Source: Adiantum capillus-veneris (lineage: Eukaryota > Streptophyta > Polypodiopsida > Polypodiales > Pteridaceae). Taken from it: a stretch of 60,000 bases of DNA. The position numbers and the translations under genes are program-made. The stretch spans positions 16,508,446-16,568,445 of the forward strand of contig CM043969.1 of NCBI GenBank assembly GCA_014529385.2, written 5' to 3'. Below, piece by piece: positions 33,895-47,000 of the stretch (positions are counted from its first letter, which is position 1; each line of letters begins with the position of its first letter). The notes under the pieces were generated by a model. That model saw nothing but the letters and a program-made list of their open reading frames with translations, was not told the DNA's origin and ran no database searches.

Positions 33895-35371
33895 GAATAA
33901 TAGGGCCTAATGATCCACATAGAAATGAAACAATTTGCCTAGAAAATAATGCCTGAATTTCATAGCATTGAAAACCATCCCTAGAGATTCTTGTTTAGTG
34001 GTTGTATAACCTTGTTCAGCCTAGCTGAATCTGCGATTGGCAAAGTAGATAGGATAGTTAGTCCTTCCATCTGGCTGGGCTAGTATCGCCCCCATCGCCA
34101 GCCCCGAAGCATCCACATGTACATGGAAGATAACATCCCAATTTGGTTGTCGAAGGACTGGTTTACTGATAATGGCACTTTTTAAGTTCTGGAAACTTTC
34201 CTCACACTCAGCAGTCAAAATGAACTTGTTAGTTTTCTTTGTGAGCTCATACAGTGGTAAAGCTTGGGAGGCAAATTTATGCACAAATCTTCTGTAAAAG
34301 TTAATATATCCCAAGAAAGAACTTAACTCAGATGCATTCCTGGGCGCCTTGGCCTGCTGAACGCACTGGATCTTGTCGTTGGCCATTTCTATTCCATTGC
34401 GGTATACTACATGTCCCAGTAGCTCTCCTTTCTAGACTAGCAAAACAGATTTAAATGGATTAAGAAAAATTTGCTTCTCCTGACAACGCTTAAAAACAAT
34501 GTCCAGGAATAGTAAATGATGTTCCTCAACTGAATATACAATAAAATCATCCATGAATATGGCGAGGAACTGATGAAGAAACTCATTGAATATCTCCATC
34601 ATACACCACTGGAAAGTGGCTGGTGCATTGAATAGTCCAAATGGCATTACCAGATACATAAATGCTCCCCACTCTATAATGAAAGTGGTCTTCCCCCAAT
34701 CCTCAGGAGCAATTTGTAATTGGTTGTAGCCACTATATCCATCCATAAAACTGTACATCTCATACCCTGCAATCTCATCAAGCAACATATCTATGAAGGG
34801 TAATGGAAATGGATCCTTGATGGTTTGAGTGTTGAATTTCCTATAATCGACACATACTCTCAACTTCCCATTCTTCTTGAGAACAACTACAATAGGAAAC
34901 AACCAATTTCTACTAGCTACTTCAGTGATGAAGGTTATCAATCTCTTCGTTGACCTTCTTAGCATAATTGGGATTCATTCTGTACCAATGCAGTCTCACT
35001 GGCCTGGCATCTGGCTTCAATGGTATCCTGTGCTGGCAAACCTCTGGATCCACCCCTTTGAGATCAGTGTGTTCCCAGGCAAAAACATCTTTGTAATGCT
35101 AGAACATTCTGCGTGCTTTCTCCTTCATTGTAGGGTTGAGATGTTTGTTGACTTTGATCATTCTAGGGTTGTCTTCAGAGCCTAGATTCCATTCCTCGAT
35201 CTCTTGGTCATCTGGGAGTAACCAGTTAGGCCCTCTGCCTTTTCTCTTGGTTGACTCTTTGGTGTAATCCCAAGACGATCCTTTGAGTTTCAAATCACTG
35301 TTCTGATTTTTCGTGTCCTCCGTAGAATGTGCTGGCTCATCTGGCGTGCTGGATTCAATTAATCCTTCCAT
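33895..35371 (-). pseudogene. E6 reverse transcriptase and RNase H
   Basis: RT starts with HYKDVFAWEHTDLKGVDPEV at about 35090. It continues through VVLKKNGKLRVCVDYRKFN, SFMDGYSGYNQLQIAPEDW, MPFGLFNAPATFQ and the catalytic FMDD (34432-34965). Connection and RNase H follow at 34021-34386 (FHVHVDASGLAMGAILAQPD). Stops lie at about 34433, 34021 and 33912; the last replaces Gln in VDHQALL. Only one RNase H is present. Confidence 0.88.
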
Positions 35372-35605
35372 CCTTCCAGCTAACTGAACTGATCATTCTC
35401 CTGAATTGAGTTCAATAAACTGGTCTGGAAACTGCTTCTTCTGTTTGTCAGCCTGCTCCTTGTTCAGTAGAACTGCATTAAGATCAATTTCTGCTAAGGA
35501 AAAAATATTTAGAGCTGCTAACATCCTTTCAATCTTCTTGATCTTATACTTTTGGCATAGTTCTTTAGGTCTTTGCTCCTTTTTCCAGCTTTTAGTGTTG
35601 TTTGT

Positions 35606-36266
35606 CTAAATCTGGATTCTGGCCCCTTGTAGAGTCAGAGTTTGATTAGAATAGTCGTGAACAGCCTGTGCTGTTCGCAACCATGGGTGCCCTAGTAGCA
35701 TTCCATTGGCTCCTTGCACATCGAGAACTAGAAAATTGGTCTTGAACTTCTCCTTGCACACTCGTATCGGCATATTTTTTATCATACCTGTAGCTTGCAC
35801 TACTCGATGATCTTCCATCCGCACTTTGAAAGGTCTTCAGGTTTGTGATGCCCATCCTCAGCTGAAGATGTACTCCCATGATGTTTACTCCTGCTCCTCC
35901 ATCCAGAATGACACTCGAAAGTGGTTTCCATTGTTTTCAAACTTTGTAATCTACTTGAATTAGCGGCACTTCATCATCTCTGACAGCCGTCAAGTCAATT
36001 TTCTTGGCCTCCACCTCAGCCTTCCTTCGCTATCTGATGAATTTCGCTGCTTCAGGAAAAGTTATTCTAATGTCTTCCAACTCCATAGTGAGTTTTTGGA
36101 TTCTGTCACAGATTTTGATATGAATTTCCTCTTTCTCATGGTCAGAGTTGTTGTCGGAGCTTGAAGAACTGTTAATATCTTCACAATGCCATTCCTTCAT
36201 TGTAGTGCTTTCAGCTCCTCTATCAGCTCCCAACTCTTCAATCATCCCTTGTACTACAGCCAACAT
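35606..36266 (-). pseudogene. E6 retropepsin
   Basis: The active site ILDGGAGVNIMG lies near 35880-35910 in one frame; the C-terminal half (FKTNFLVLDVQGANGMLLGH) is in 35606-35824 in another. DGG replaces DSG, as also inferred for E2. An acidic segment with EDINSSSSSDNNSDHEKEE precedes it. The frame break shows decay. Confidence 0.75.
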
Positions 36267-36413
36267 GGTCTCAGGTATGCCAGGCTTTGATTGATCCGTC
36301 TCAGTAGATTGGGCTGGTATCTTTTGAATGACCCGTGCTTTTGAACTCTCTGGCTGCTTTGACAGCTTCTTGGCTAAATCCTCTGTGATCTTCGTCGCTA
36401 GTTATCTCTACTC

Positions 36414-38083
36414 CTACCATTCATCAACCACCTTTTCTTTACCCTTGGCCTTCCATACCTCTCTCTGTTGAGCCCATTTGCTGCTTTCAGTAGTGACTGG
36501 TTTTTCAGGAATCTCTGGGATTTCCTCAATCACTACTCCTTTGCTTCGTGTAACTGCTCGTACTGGAACTGGATTTGGTACCTTCGCTTCAGTAGCCGTA
36601 GTCCTAGGTGTTTCTCGACATTGAGCTGCGAAATGCCCATAATTTCCACAAGTATAGCAATTTAGACTTCGGCTCTGGATATTACCACGCCCCCGGCCCT
36701 GGCCAGTACCTTCTTGGTATCTGTCCCACCCTGGACCAGTACCACTGCTACCTGGTTTCTCCTCCTGAGAAGAGTTCGCAGTTTCCACTCTTACTGGTTC
36801 GGCATTGGTAAATTCCACCACTGACAAGTCTTTGCCCTTTTTGAAATGATGAATCCTAATGCCACAGTTATTCCATAAATGCCCATAGGCTTTACAATAA
36901 GTACACTGTGGGTACTCATTGTAAACATGGTCCTTAGATTTACATTTTGAACACCAAGTCTCCATTCTTCTCACCGGTTGTCTGGTCTGGCTAATCTCAG
37001 CACTTTTCCGAGCCATCTCTTCAATCTTCCTAGCCCAAGACCCCTTTTTAAGCTTATCCTTGGTCTTCTCATTAGAGCTACTTTCAGAACTAGTGGAAAA
37101 TCTGCTTGAATCAGATTTGTCACTAGAAGGACTGCTACTACTGGACCTCCTCTTCTTATGACCCCTTTTCTTCTTAGCTTGTTGTTCCAGCTTCACGGCT
37201 CGCTGCACCAAATCATTGAATTTCTTCGTTGATGCTGGCACCTCCTGATCCCTAAGCTTCTTGCTGCGAAATCCATTCAAGAACCATGCTCGCAACCGCT
37301 TCTCTGATGGTGGTTCCTGCAGCTGCCTTGTCAGCTCGTTGATTTTCTCAACATAGCTTCGAACTGAAAATTTCTTCTGCTTAATCTTATCCAGCTTACA
37401 AAGAATATCCTCATCACCTCTGTTGTCGGAATATTCCAGTCTGAAGGCTTTGAGTAGTTTATAGGATCTAAGTTGGCAAGCCGGGTAATGGTAGTACCAC
37501 TTCCTCGTTGCCTCCTTCAGCGTTTGCGGAAAATATTCACCCCAGTCATCCTCATTAATATTTTTCAGCTCTGCATACTGCTCAAAAGCTTGGATGTAAA
37601 CGTCTGGATCATCCTTCTTGCCCCCTTTGAACATAGGAAAAGAGATTTTCAACGAGGATGTGTAATCATGTCGATCACCGTTGGTCCTTCCTCTTCTCAT
37701 CTTGGAGTCTCAGGACACCTCTTTGGGGTTTTCTTACAATTGTATGTATCTGCATGCCAATGAATATCTGCCTCTATCTCAGTTTCTATGTACTCCCTGG
37801 CCTGTCTACTGGAAGTATGGCGACTTTTTGTACTGCCTTTGGCGCCCTCGTCCCCCTGCCTGGACCGAGAACTTTTAGCCTTGCGTGCTTCCCTTTCTAC
37901 CCTTTTGCATCTGGATTGACTAGAATGTTGTGAGTCCTGCGCCTCATCAGCCTAACTGTGCTCCTCCTAAGCCTCAGTGTCAGTCACCAGCTCATGCTTG
38001 GGGTCAGAGTCTCTTTCTGACTCCTCTGGAATAGGGTCAACATGGTAGGATGGTTTCCGGCCACGACTGGTTTTGGGTGCCAT
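36414..38083 (-). pseudogene. E6 gag
   Basis: The likely start is MAPKTSRGRKPSYH at 38083; stops break the first 130 codons, then 428 codons are open. The core shows KISFPMFKGGKKDDPDVYIQ, EATRKWYYHYPACQLRSY and SVRSYVEKINELTRQL, followed by a Lys/Ser-rich region. Three knuckles follow: CSKCKSKDHVYNEY (last Cys is Tyr), CTYCKAYGHLWNNC and CYTCGNYGHFAAQC. Particle formation and RNA packaging are the expected roles. Confidence 0.85.
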
Positions 38084-38140
38084 TACTGCAGCTGAAAAAC
38101 TTCAAATTGGGTTAGGAGTTTTCTAGTCAACGAGCAACAG

Positions 38141-38161
38141 CTCTAGCCACCATGATCGCCA
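38141..38161 (-). promoter_or_regulatory. E6 primer-binding site
   Basis: The minus strand reads TGGCGATCATGGTGGCTAGA, three bases from LTR C. TGG is the expected start for pairing with a tRNA CCA end; I cannot assign the tRNA. Confidence 0.6.
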
Positions 38162-38164
38162 AAA

Positions 38165-38658
38165 TGGAATTGGAGCTGATCTCTTTAGATAGTTGATTCC
38201 AATATTAGAAGTTTACAGCTACTGGTGATGTGTTAGTTCAAATAGTAGACTGGACAAGGAAATAGAAATTGAATTGGAATACATCTACTGAAATGAGAAA
38301 CAGACTGAAGTACTGAGAATGATGTTCAGATTCAGATTCAGATTCAGAGAGAATGAGTACAAAGTATGTGTGATTGGAGTATATTGTACTACTGTATTTA
38401 GGATTACAGATGAAAGATTACAAATAAAGATGATGTAGCTCAAGAAAAGCTTAAGAGTTAAGGATTATGAATCAAAAGCTAAGCATATGTATAGCCGATA
38501 AATGCCACCTGATTAATGTCCCCGATTACAATGCAATGGGTCCTATTTATAGGCCTTGGGAATTATTGTGGTAACTGCCAAGGTAATTACTGACTGATCC
38601 ATTGTTCATATCATAGGAGCTGGTTCCCACCCAGTGAGACTATCTCAGTCATCTACAC
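38165..38658 (-). repeat. LTR C, shared by E6 (5') and E6b (3')
   Basis: About 494 bp from TGGAATTGGAG to CATCTACA. TATA box on the minus strand at about 38542-38552. On its left is the E6 primer site; on its right is a CCCCTATAG polypurine-type junction and the 3' end of another E6-family copy. Confidence 0.75.
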
Positions 38659-38669
38659 CCCTATAGTTG

Positions 38670-41604
38670 TAATTCCAAGGGTGCCCAGCCAAAGAAATTC
38701 CAGCACCCTACTGGGAAAATCCATCGTCTGATTCTAAAATTGGATGGAAAAATCCACGGTCTGATTCTAAGAATGGCTGGAAAAATCCACCATCAGATTA
38801 TGAGATAAAACTACCCAGTATCCTTCCACTGAAGACGCTTCCTTTTGTCCTTCGGTCGTGTTGCTGTTTCAGAAGTCCCAGTGCCAACATTGTACTTCTA
38901 GATAAGTCTGTAATAAATGGCCTCCTGCTCAAGCTAATCCTGCCTTTCTGTGGTCAATTTATTTCAGTGACTGGCACCGACATATAGTCACTGAAATCGT
39001 TCAAGATAAAAAAGAAGAACATCATCCTCCAGATACATCCTAGTTATAGGATCTTGCTGATGTCTTAGTCTCTTGTTCAGTGTGATGAGCTGTAATGAAT
39101 GTTGCTCATCACCTTTCAGAACCTCAGTCACAGATTTACCTTTCCTTTTCTCATCCAAATTGTGCTGTGAGACTGGTGTACTGGTGAATTCTCTAGCCTG
39201 CTGATCACCCAACTGCTGACCCCTATACTGGTCTAGCTGGTCTGTATTGGGCTAATTTACCCCTGTGGCCCCGGCTCCACCAGCACTAGATCCTGAAGGT
39301 GGAGATGGAGGAGAGTCATCATCATCATGCCTTTCTGCTGGTCCATCCTCCTTCTCTTCCTCCTCTGCTGCTTCATCACCATCCTCATCGAGGTTATTCT
39401 GTCGTTCAATATAGTCCAGGATAGCTTGATTTGCCAAAGCACTGTTGTATTCAGAAAGTTTAACCTGCAAATCACTGCATTTTTTCCATGAGCTCCCTCA
39501 GATTATCTATATTGAAAACAGCATTTCCCTCTGGATCCAATATCTCAGCCAAATTATTATAGATATATCTTTCAGTTCCAGTGGCTTTCAATGCAGTGTG
39601 GCTGGTCAACAATGAGTTGAAATCAACTCTCTTCATTCGCAGCATGGTTTCGAATCTGTGAGCATCTCTCTCAACCTCTTCCTTTTCTTCTTTAAGCATC
39701 CTCATCTCAGACTCCATCTTTGACAAATTATTTTCTAAATTCTAAATGGTCCTAGCTGATTGATTTTCAAGGACACTGTGTTGCAGGGACTGTGCTCCTC
39801 TATCCTGCTCCAACTTCTCAACTTGTTGCTCAGTCTCCCTCAGTTCGGCCTTTAACTTGGTCAATTCATCATTAGGCACTGAGGCATCCAACATTTGTCC
39901 TATAGCATTAACAATTGTGTTCCAGGACGACCGAATACGTACTAAATAACCATCATTCACCATTGCTGGGTCACAGGCAACTGGCTCATAAACTATGACA
40001 GGAGCCACATATGGTAGTGTAGCATAATCAGGTTTGTGTAGGAGTAGGCGTCCTTTGAGAGGGATGAGTTTGCAGCTGTTGTAACCGGTCCTTCTTGGTT
40101 AAAGTCAAATCCATCTCACTATAAGGGATGGAAACTTTACCAATTGGACTCAAAGGTGCTGGTCCTTTTCCCTTATCAGTCTGACCCACCGACTGCTGAG
40201 CACTAGTCCTATCTGACTGGTCTTTTCCTACACTGGTGGTCGCTGATCTTTGCCCTGCTTGTTGGCTGGTTCCACCAGTGGTCTGGACTGGAGGCTGGTC
40301 CGACTGGTCAGCTGAAGTCTAGTCTGTTGGAGTCTTTTCAACAGATACTATTTTGACCCGACTTCTAGCTACTTAAGGAGAGCACTGCTTTTGGCCAGTG
40401 TAGTTTTTGGTCTTTTAGAACTGCCAGCTTTCTCTTGCATGGCCTTCCTCTTTTGTCCAATGAGAGCTAACTGGTTATCTGGGGCTTCTTCATCTGATGA
40501 TAAATCCACATTGTTAGTTAGTGGAAAGGGCTTCTGGCTCCAAGCCATCCTTATTTGGTTATGAGCGTCCAGAGAAGTTGCCCAATAAAGGAGCAGCCAA
40601 ACATACCAAGCTTTGAAAACAGTTTGGGACTTCAACTTAGCAGTCTGCTGAAGCACATTATGTGACAAAATCTCACATAGATTTATTGAAACTTTGGCGT
40701 CCAATCTTTTGCCAGTACCATAGTAAATAGTTTTTCTAACACATAAGTCGGGTTGTTTTTTAGACTCATAGCTTGGAACCCCTTGTACACTGGCTTTACA
40801 TTTCTTGTTGGTAGCATCATCTTCTTTTAGAGATGCACTAATCTGTTCTGCTATTGCCACAGATGGATTTGGCTCATTTGGCATCTTGAATGCAAAAGAA
40901 ATATTTTTTGGTGTTACCGACACTTTCCTACCATATACCATAGCACTTCCTTCATCAACATTGAAGGAGTCAAGAACCTGCCTAATGATAGCTGTGTCAA
41001 AATCAATTCTTGTGGCTTGCACAACCACATGCAAATCCCACAGTCGGAGGAATGCCTCGGCTTGCTCAGTAAACACATACCGCTATAGTTTACTGTGAAG
41101 AATAAGTGCAAGAGAGGCTTTGTAGTAGCAATAAGTGCTTGGGTTTCCTCTATAGTTTCTTGCATCTTCTTCGACATTTTCTTCCTACCCATACACCATG
41201 AAGACGATGAATCGGTATAAGAAGAAGAAGAGGACTTACTTGAATCTTCAAACCCATATCCTCGTGTGGTTGGTAAAGATAGACAACAATCAACAGTTTC
41301 CTCAGACGAAGAAATTTGTGGTTGCAGTGATGAAACTTCAAAGCTCGGTGATGGAGAATGGATAACAATAGGCAGACGTCGCGCAAGAGATTTATGAGAA
41401 AGAATGCCTACTCGCCTTACAGTTATACGCATTCGTGCCATAAAAGCTCCACTACTTACCGTTCCTGGAGTCCCGTGCACCGCAAATGACATGGCACACA
41501 TGTATTGGCTAATACTCTCCATCTTCTTTGAAATGATTACTACTGATAGTCTGACTAACCCTTTTGAATGGCTTTGGAACTGGCTGTACATGAAAAAGTC
41601 TTAA
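38670..41604 (-). pseudogene. E6b extra ORF (post-integrase), broken
   Basis: It parallels the E6 extra ORF. Start region with GAFMARMRITVRRVGIL and a poly-Ser run (40914-41591). A globular part with IIRQVLDSFNVDEG, YGRKVSVTPKNISFAFKMPN, NLCEILSHNVLQQTAKLKS and a basic IGQKRKAMQEKAGSSKRPK that could be a nuclear signal (40369-41076). Then coiled-coil-like pieces (39472-40008), an acidic Asp/Glu run (39252-39470) and the end near 38990. A stretch homologous to the E6 region about 28640-29640 is deleted. Confidence 0.6.
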
Positions 41605-41623
41605 AATAGCTAATTTTGGAATT

Positions 41624-43047
41624 TCCTAGTCTTCAATTCCCAGACTACCAATACCCTTATCCCTAGAGGTCTCTCTGTCTTCTGAATAATAGAGCTTGAT
41701 TTTGGCCCCATTATATTCCCCTGGAAACAGTAATCCATATAAATCTTTCAATCTTACAGTGCCATTGGAGAACACCCAATCAACTTCATATGGACCTGCC
41801 CAAGCTATCTTTAAGTTCGATTTCTTCCCGGGGGATTCACCATGGAAAACTTATCGCACCACGTAAGTGCAGGGGAGGGATTTTTTTTGACAAGTTACAT
41901 AAGCGTATAAGTTAGGGGCAGGCCCCCAAGAATTTATCTCCCAAGTTTAAAAATAAGGGAGGGGGGTATCATATTTAGGGGGGGGGGGGGGGGGGACTTG
42001 GGTTGATTACTTGTAATGATTGGTCACCGGTGTGCTGTATAACTTGGATGAATTTTGGGGATGTTTTGAATCATGTCACGTATCAAATTTTGCATCAAGC
42101 CGATCATAAAAAAGGACTGATTTGGAGCAGGTCAAGGGTTGATTTACACCAGCTTTTGATGGGTTAAAATTGGATGAGTAGCCAAAGTGCAGGCTAATCG
42201 GACACATAGTTTGAAAGTCAAACTAAGACACATTGAGGGTGCATCTAGTTATCAACAAGCGTGATTCCTTAGTTCATTGCCAGTCACTATGCTACACATT
42301 GTTTAACTAGTTTTACTCTGTTAGATCATGTGAGACCTGAAGTTTATATGTAAGATAGGGGTATGATAGTTTCCTTCTTGTATTGTCGTATAAGCGTAGA
42401 AATGGGGGTCATATTCCCTAATATGAGTCGTATATAGGGGTTTTATCAAAGTTGTCTGCTCGCAGGTGGCGTCCCGTTTTGTATATAGAATGAATCCCCC
42501 GGGGATTTCTTAGGGCCTAGTTTTGATTGATATAGCAAAATAAAATCTCCTTTCTGAAACTCCTTGACTTTGATTCGTCTGTCATGCCAGTGTTTCATCT
42601 TTGCTAAAAAATTTCTTGTTCCAGCATAGCCCTTTGCCTTAACTCATCCAGCTGTGTTAACTCCTCCAGTCTCTATTTCAGATTGTGATTAAAATCTAAC
42701 CCATACTCGACTGCCATCCTGAGACTGGGTATGACAGATTCCATAGGCACAACAACTTCAGTGCCATACACCATTCTAAATGGTGTCAATCCCATAGTGA
42801 CCTTATAAGCTGTTCGATATGCCCAGAGAGCTGTTTGAAGTTTTCAAATCCCACTAATGTGGCTCTTTCTGCACAATCTTAGTGAGAATAGTCTTGACAG
42901 TCTTGTTACTGCTTTCGGCTTGCCCATTGCATCTAGGATAATATGGTGTTGATTTCTGATGCTTGACTAAAATCATATCCATGAGAATGTCCATAGTGTC
43001 ATTTATAAAGTGCGTACCCTGGTCGGACACAATCTCCACAGGACATC
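41624..43047 (-). pseudogene. E6b integrase fragment
   Basis: It retains the second Asp block (EIVSDQGTHFIND) and the Glu block (STPYYPRCNGQAESSNKT) in 42854-43039, and the C-terminal part after the TIR insertion. It is interrupted upstream by E7 at 43048 and internally by the 677-bp TIR element. The 5' half of E6b must lie beyond E7, outside the window. Confidence 0.85.
41827..42503. mobile_element. Non-autonomous TIR transposon, 677 bp, 8-bp duplication
   Basis: Perfect 13-bp inverted ends: CCCGGGGGATTCA at 41827-41839 and its complement at 42491-42503. Perfect 8-bp duplication GATTTCTT at 41819-41826 and 42504-42511. The matching E6 sequence (about 32600-32630) has no insertion, which gives an empty site. 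No coding frame; a run of 18 G lies at 41978-41995. An 8-bp duplication suits hAT and a few other superfamilies, but these GC-rich ends are not the usual hAT CA(G/A)GG type, so I leave the superfamily open. Confidence 0.88.
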
Positions 43048-43984
43048 TGTTAAGGCGGTTACGCCGCTAGCGGAAGCTAAATAGCGAGAACTCAACCAAC
43101 AACAGAATTTGTCAGACGAGGACGGAGCTTGACCCGCAGGCGCATGGAAACAACTAGGTGGATGTCAAATCACCTACTCGACCTTCTAATGACAATCACT
43201 ACTAAGGAAATCAAATCTAAGTTCTAAAATACGCAAGTGACTGAAATCCGTACTACGAACGAATGCTATACGAAACAGGATCTAGAATCATTGAATCGAT
43301 CTCAAATTCAAGGGGAAGTCTATACACTAGGTAAGAACAACACCCTAAAAACTTGAACTGCAAAATCAACCTATAACCACTCCGTGCAGTAAACGCGTAT
43401 GAAGACAAGCCGAAAAATACAGGTGATCGAAACGTGACCCCGATGGTACTAATGTGTAGCTCTACTCGTTGTGGTTCTATAGATATGCTGCACGCTCCAT
43501 TCCGACACACGAGTTGGAAGAAAACTCACACTGAAGCTCGTAGGAACTTACCACACATAGAAGCCGATAACGCGCACTCTTGGTATCTGTGCGTAGCTCT
43601 CGCCGTTGCTAACACAATGGCGGTGTCGCTTCTCCAATGGCGGCTCCGTAGCTCGCGTAGCAAGTAGATAAGACTCTCACTTTCTCTCTCTCTCTCTCAG
43701 ACACAGTCATGGCACTCAAAAACTCACTTTGATTAATAATCTCCCCCTTAGGTTACAAAAACTTTGGCTTATATACCTCAGCCTTGGAGGTGAGAACATC
43801 TCTAACTAATTACATCAGCAAGTGAAATTACTTCAGGATTACAAGCTGGAAACTCAATTGAGTCCCGTTACTTAATGAATGGCTCAAATCAAAATTAATG
43901 TCGGAAAGACATTTATTACAATCAATGGTTACAAAATGATGAGTGTGAGCAAAAATGTGGGTGTGATCCTCTGCTGGCTCAACA
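43048..43984 (-). repeat. E7 3' LTR
   Basis: It begins TGTTAAGGCGG and ends GGCTCAACA (TG...CA with matching TGTTRA ends). A minus-strand TATA box, GGTATATAAGCC, lies at 43766-43777; a short CT microsatellite lies at about 43682-43700. It is inserted in the E6b integrase. Confidence 0.8.
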
Positions 43985-43999
43985 TTCCCCCCCCTCCAC
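43985..43999 (-). promoter_or_regulatory. E7 polypurine tract
   Basis: The minus strand reads GTGGAGGGGGGGGAA, directly adjoining the 3' LTR. Confidence 0.85.
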
Positions 44000-44034
44000 G
44001 TTCATGTCGTCCCTGACATGACTTTTATGCTTGG

Positions 44035-47000
44035 TCAATAAAGTCCTGTCGTCTTGAGCATCTGCAAATGTGATTCGTATCGTAGGTTGCCGATGGTCAA
44101 GGTTGGGCCGAATATTTTGCTTTCGTGGATGAAAAAGCCGGTGTAGAAAGCTTCTTCGAATGTTTGCATGTGGAAGCTAGGCAAAAACATAATCCTTTGG
44201 TATAGGAGGTGTAACACTTTTGGAGAAGGCTGCAATGAAAGATCGTACATCATATCAGTCACCGTGTCGGCCGTCGATAGTAGACTCGAGGTCGTGGCTT
44301 TATCTGGCGCGAACACTTCAATGCAAGCTAAGAGAGTCCTGCAGATTTTCTTGAGCATCTGACATGAAAGGTCAGGAGAGCCAGTAAAGAGCTTGATGGT
44401 GCGCGTTAGGGTTTTCACCATGTAGGCTTTACCTATTCTCTCTCCTGCCTTTGGTCCTGGCATCCTGGGATAATTAAGCCAATTTGGCTTCTTTTCTGCA
44501 ATCCTGCCATGCTCTTTCCAGTTTCTGACTCTTGGCACCGGGCAGAAGGTTGCATCCTCTTGAATCTCCTTTGGTGCCTCCACCAATTAGATGAGGTAGG
44601 CTGGGTATTTGTTCAGCCAACCTTTCCTCCATCTAGGTTGTGAATCTACTATCTCCTTTGATTGTTCCTCCTTTGTGATGTCGCCTTCGTAAAGAGCGAC
44701 ATACTGCTCCTCCTCTATTCTCTTTTTCATCTTTAGCACTTCAAATTTCATCAAAGGGAAAGGCAGGCTGGGTTGCATCCACTGTTCATGGAGCACTTTT
44801 GTGTCTAGTCCCTGAAGTCTAATGGAGATTAGGAGTCTCCTCTCCCATTCCATTTCCGCCTTGGCACTCTCCTCTGCTGACTTTTCTATTTGGTCATGGA
44901 GCCTTTGTTCTTCTTCTTCAGAGATTCTTGAAGTCGAGGCCACCTCTTGAGCTGGGGCTGGATCTTCAATTGTGGTTGCCTCTCCAGTTTCTAGTAGCTC
45001 TATGGCTGCTCCACCTGATTCTTCTTGTGGTGTCTTTGTCTCTCTTCTTTGTTGCTCTTGTAGATCTTGGAGCTGTTTTCGGAGGGCCTCGTTCTCTGTC
45101 TGTAGTGTTTGATTTTCTAATGTGAGCCTCTCCTCTGCGGCCAATGATCCCTCCGCAATGTGCAACCTTTGCACTTGCTCTAATCTTAGCTCTCTTTGTA
45201 AGCTTCGGACCAGGTCTTCCAAAACTGGTACGATAGCTCCCTCTTGTTCGGTTCCTGCTCTGCTAGCTCTAGGGGTAGACCTGAGTCTAGTGATTGTTCT
45301 TTCTTGGAGATCGACTCTTTCCCTTAGCCCAATGAGCTCATCCTTAGCCGCCTCCAACTCATCCTCTATCTGCTCCCTTGCTTCCTGTGCACTTGTTACT
45401 TCTCTTGAAGCCTCGGCTAGCTGGAGTATCAAGCCGTCTCTCTCGTTTTCCGTGTCATGGAGTGATGCTTTATGACTTTCAGATTCAGTCATAGCATTCT
45501 CTAAATTTCTCTGCAACTCCGCTTCCCTTTGTTTGGCTGTCTCAATCTCTACCTCCTTTGCCTTGGACCTTTCTTTTATCTTGCTGAGCAGTTCATGCAC
45601 CATGTGCATGTCTTTTTCATCATCATCTGTCAACTCTAAAGCTCTTTCCGCCACCACCTCCATTGGCTTTGGCTCTTCTAGTATTTTCGGTTCGTCCAGT
45701 TTCTCTTCACTTTCTTTTTTACTCTTTGTCTTTTTCTCCGTCCCTCTCCGTTCATCTTGTTTTTGTAGGGTGATCCCATAAACTGCCTCAAGGGCCTCTT
45801 CTTCGGTGTATCCTATCTCTACCAGATCCTCATAATCATTTCTCTTTTGCTGAACTGGATCTATCTTGTTTTCTTTGGTCTCGGCTTCCGGCTTTTCCAA
45901 AACATCTGTGTCCACCTCTACTGTGGTCTCTTCCACAATTTTTTCCTTCTTCTTCGGGCTTGGTACATCAGTCATAGAGGGATGTTTGTCCTCAGCTTCC
46001 TTGGCTTTCCCCTTGTCGGCTGGCCCATCTTTCTCTTGAGGCTTAGTAGACTCATCTACTTTCCTTTTCCCCTTGTCGTCTTTTTTCAGCTCAGCTTTTA
46101 ATTGTTGTACCTCCTCTTCAGTGTATGGCTCGACAGGTTGCTGCTCCAAAATAGCCTCTGACTCCTCATAAGCTTTAATATATTGATCGTATTGATCAAT
46201 ATGTGGCCTGGCCAAGCTAGTTCCGACTTTAGTGGGGTCTGGCACCCACTTTTCTTCAAAGTCACCCTTTAGAGCTCTTTCCGCTCTAAACTGATCCACT
46301 AATCTTTCCATTCTTGCCGCTTTCTGACTTTTGGTTTGCTTGGGAGCAACCTTCTTCTTTACTTTCTTCTTAAGTGGCTCGTCCACATCCTCTTCAGGTT
46401 CTGAAACTACTTCTAGTTTCCGGCGTGCTCTTGTGGATGCCCTCTTGGGTGCTTCGGGCTGTTCTTCCTCCTCGTCGGCTTCTCTAAGCCACTCATTCTG
46501 GGAGGGATCCTTTGGCCACTGATCTCTAGCTCCAATAGCTTCATAAGCTATTCTTGTCAGAATTTCCGCTCCTCCTATGTATTTTGGCTTCTCGTTGTGC
46601 ATGGCAATTACTTGCTCGTGGATGTGTTGAGCGTAATTCACCTCTTTTGGCATATTGCTCTTTAATGCCCATGTGATGGTGGTCGCAATGGCATGGGGTG
46701 GTGTCTTATACTTTTGCGGTCTTTTACTGCAAACATGAAGAAATTGGTTGTACAGTCGGCAAAGGGTTGCCGCTCTTGGGTCCGCCATATCTCCATAGGT
46801 CGCATTCTGTTTCTTGGACCCATATACCTCTATGGCCTCTCTTCTTTCCCTGACCGAGCTCCCTTTGTTGTGCAGCTTCAATGCGTCTACAATTAGCTGT
46901 GGAGTGATCTGTACTTCTACCTTCTCTCCATCCATGGCTGTCAATGTGGCTTTTCCATCCTTCTGAATGGATGTTGCCAACTCGTACACTCTTCTTGTAT

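Larger units (their letters stand above)
27527..38658 (-). mobile_element. E6: Ty3/gypsy element with extra 3' ORF
   Basis: About 11.1 kb between LTR B and LTR C on the minus strand: PBS, gag, protease, RT, RNase H, integrase, then about 4 kb of additional coding sequence before the PPT. RT motifs (CQHRIPLKPD) place it near the E4/E7 lineage. It has numerous stops and an in-frame deletion in integrase, so it is inactive. Confidence 0.85.

Noticed and set aside
43391-43406. ACGCGTATGA followed by AGAC in the E7 LTR as a seventh palindrome
   Set aside because: Only one half matches and the other side is unrelated, so it is at best a decayed half-site.
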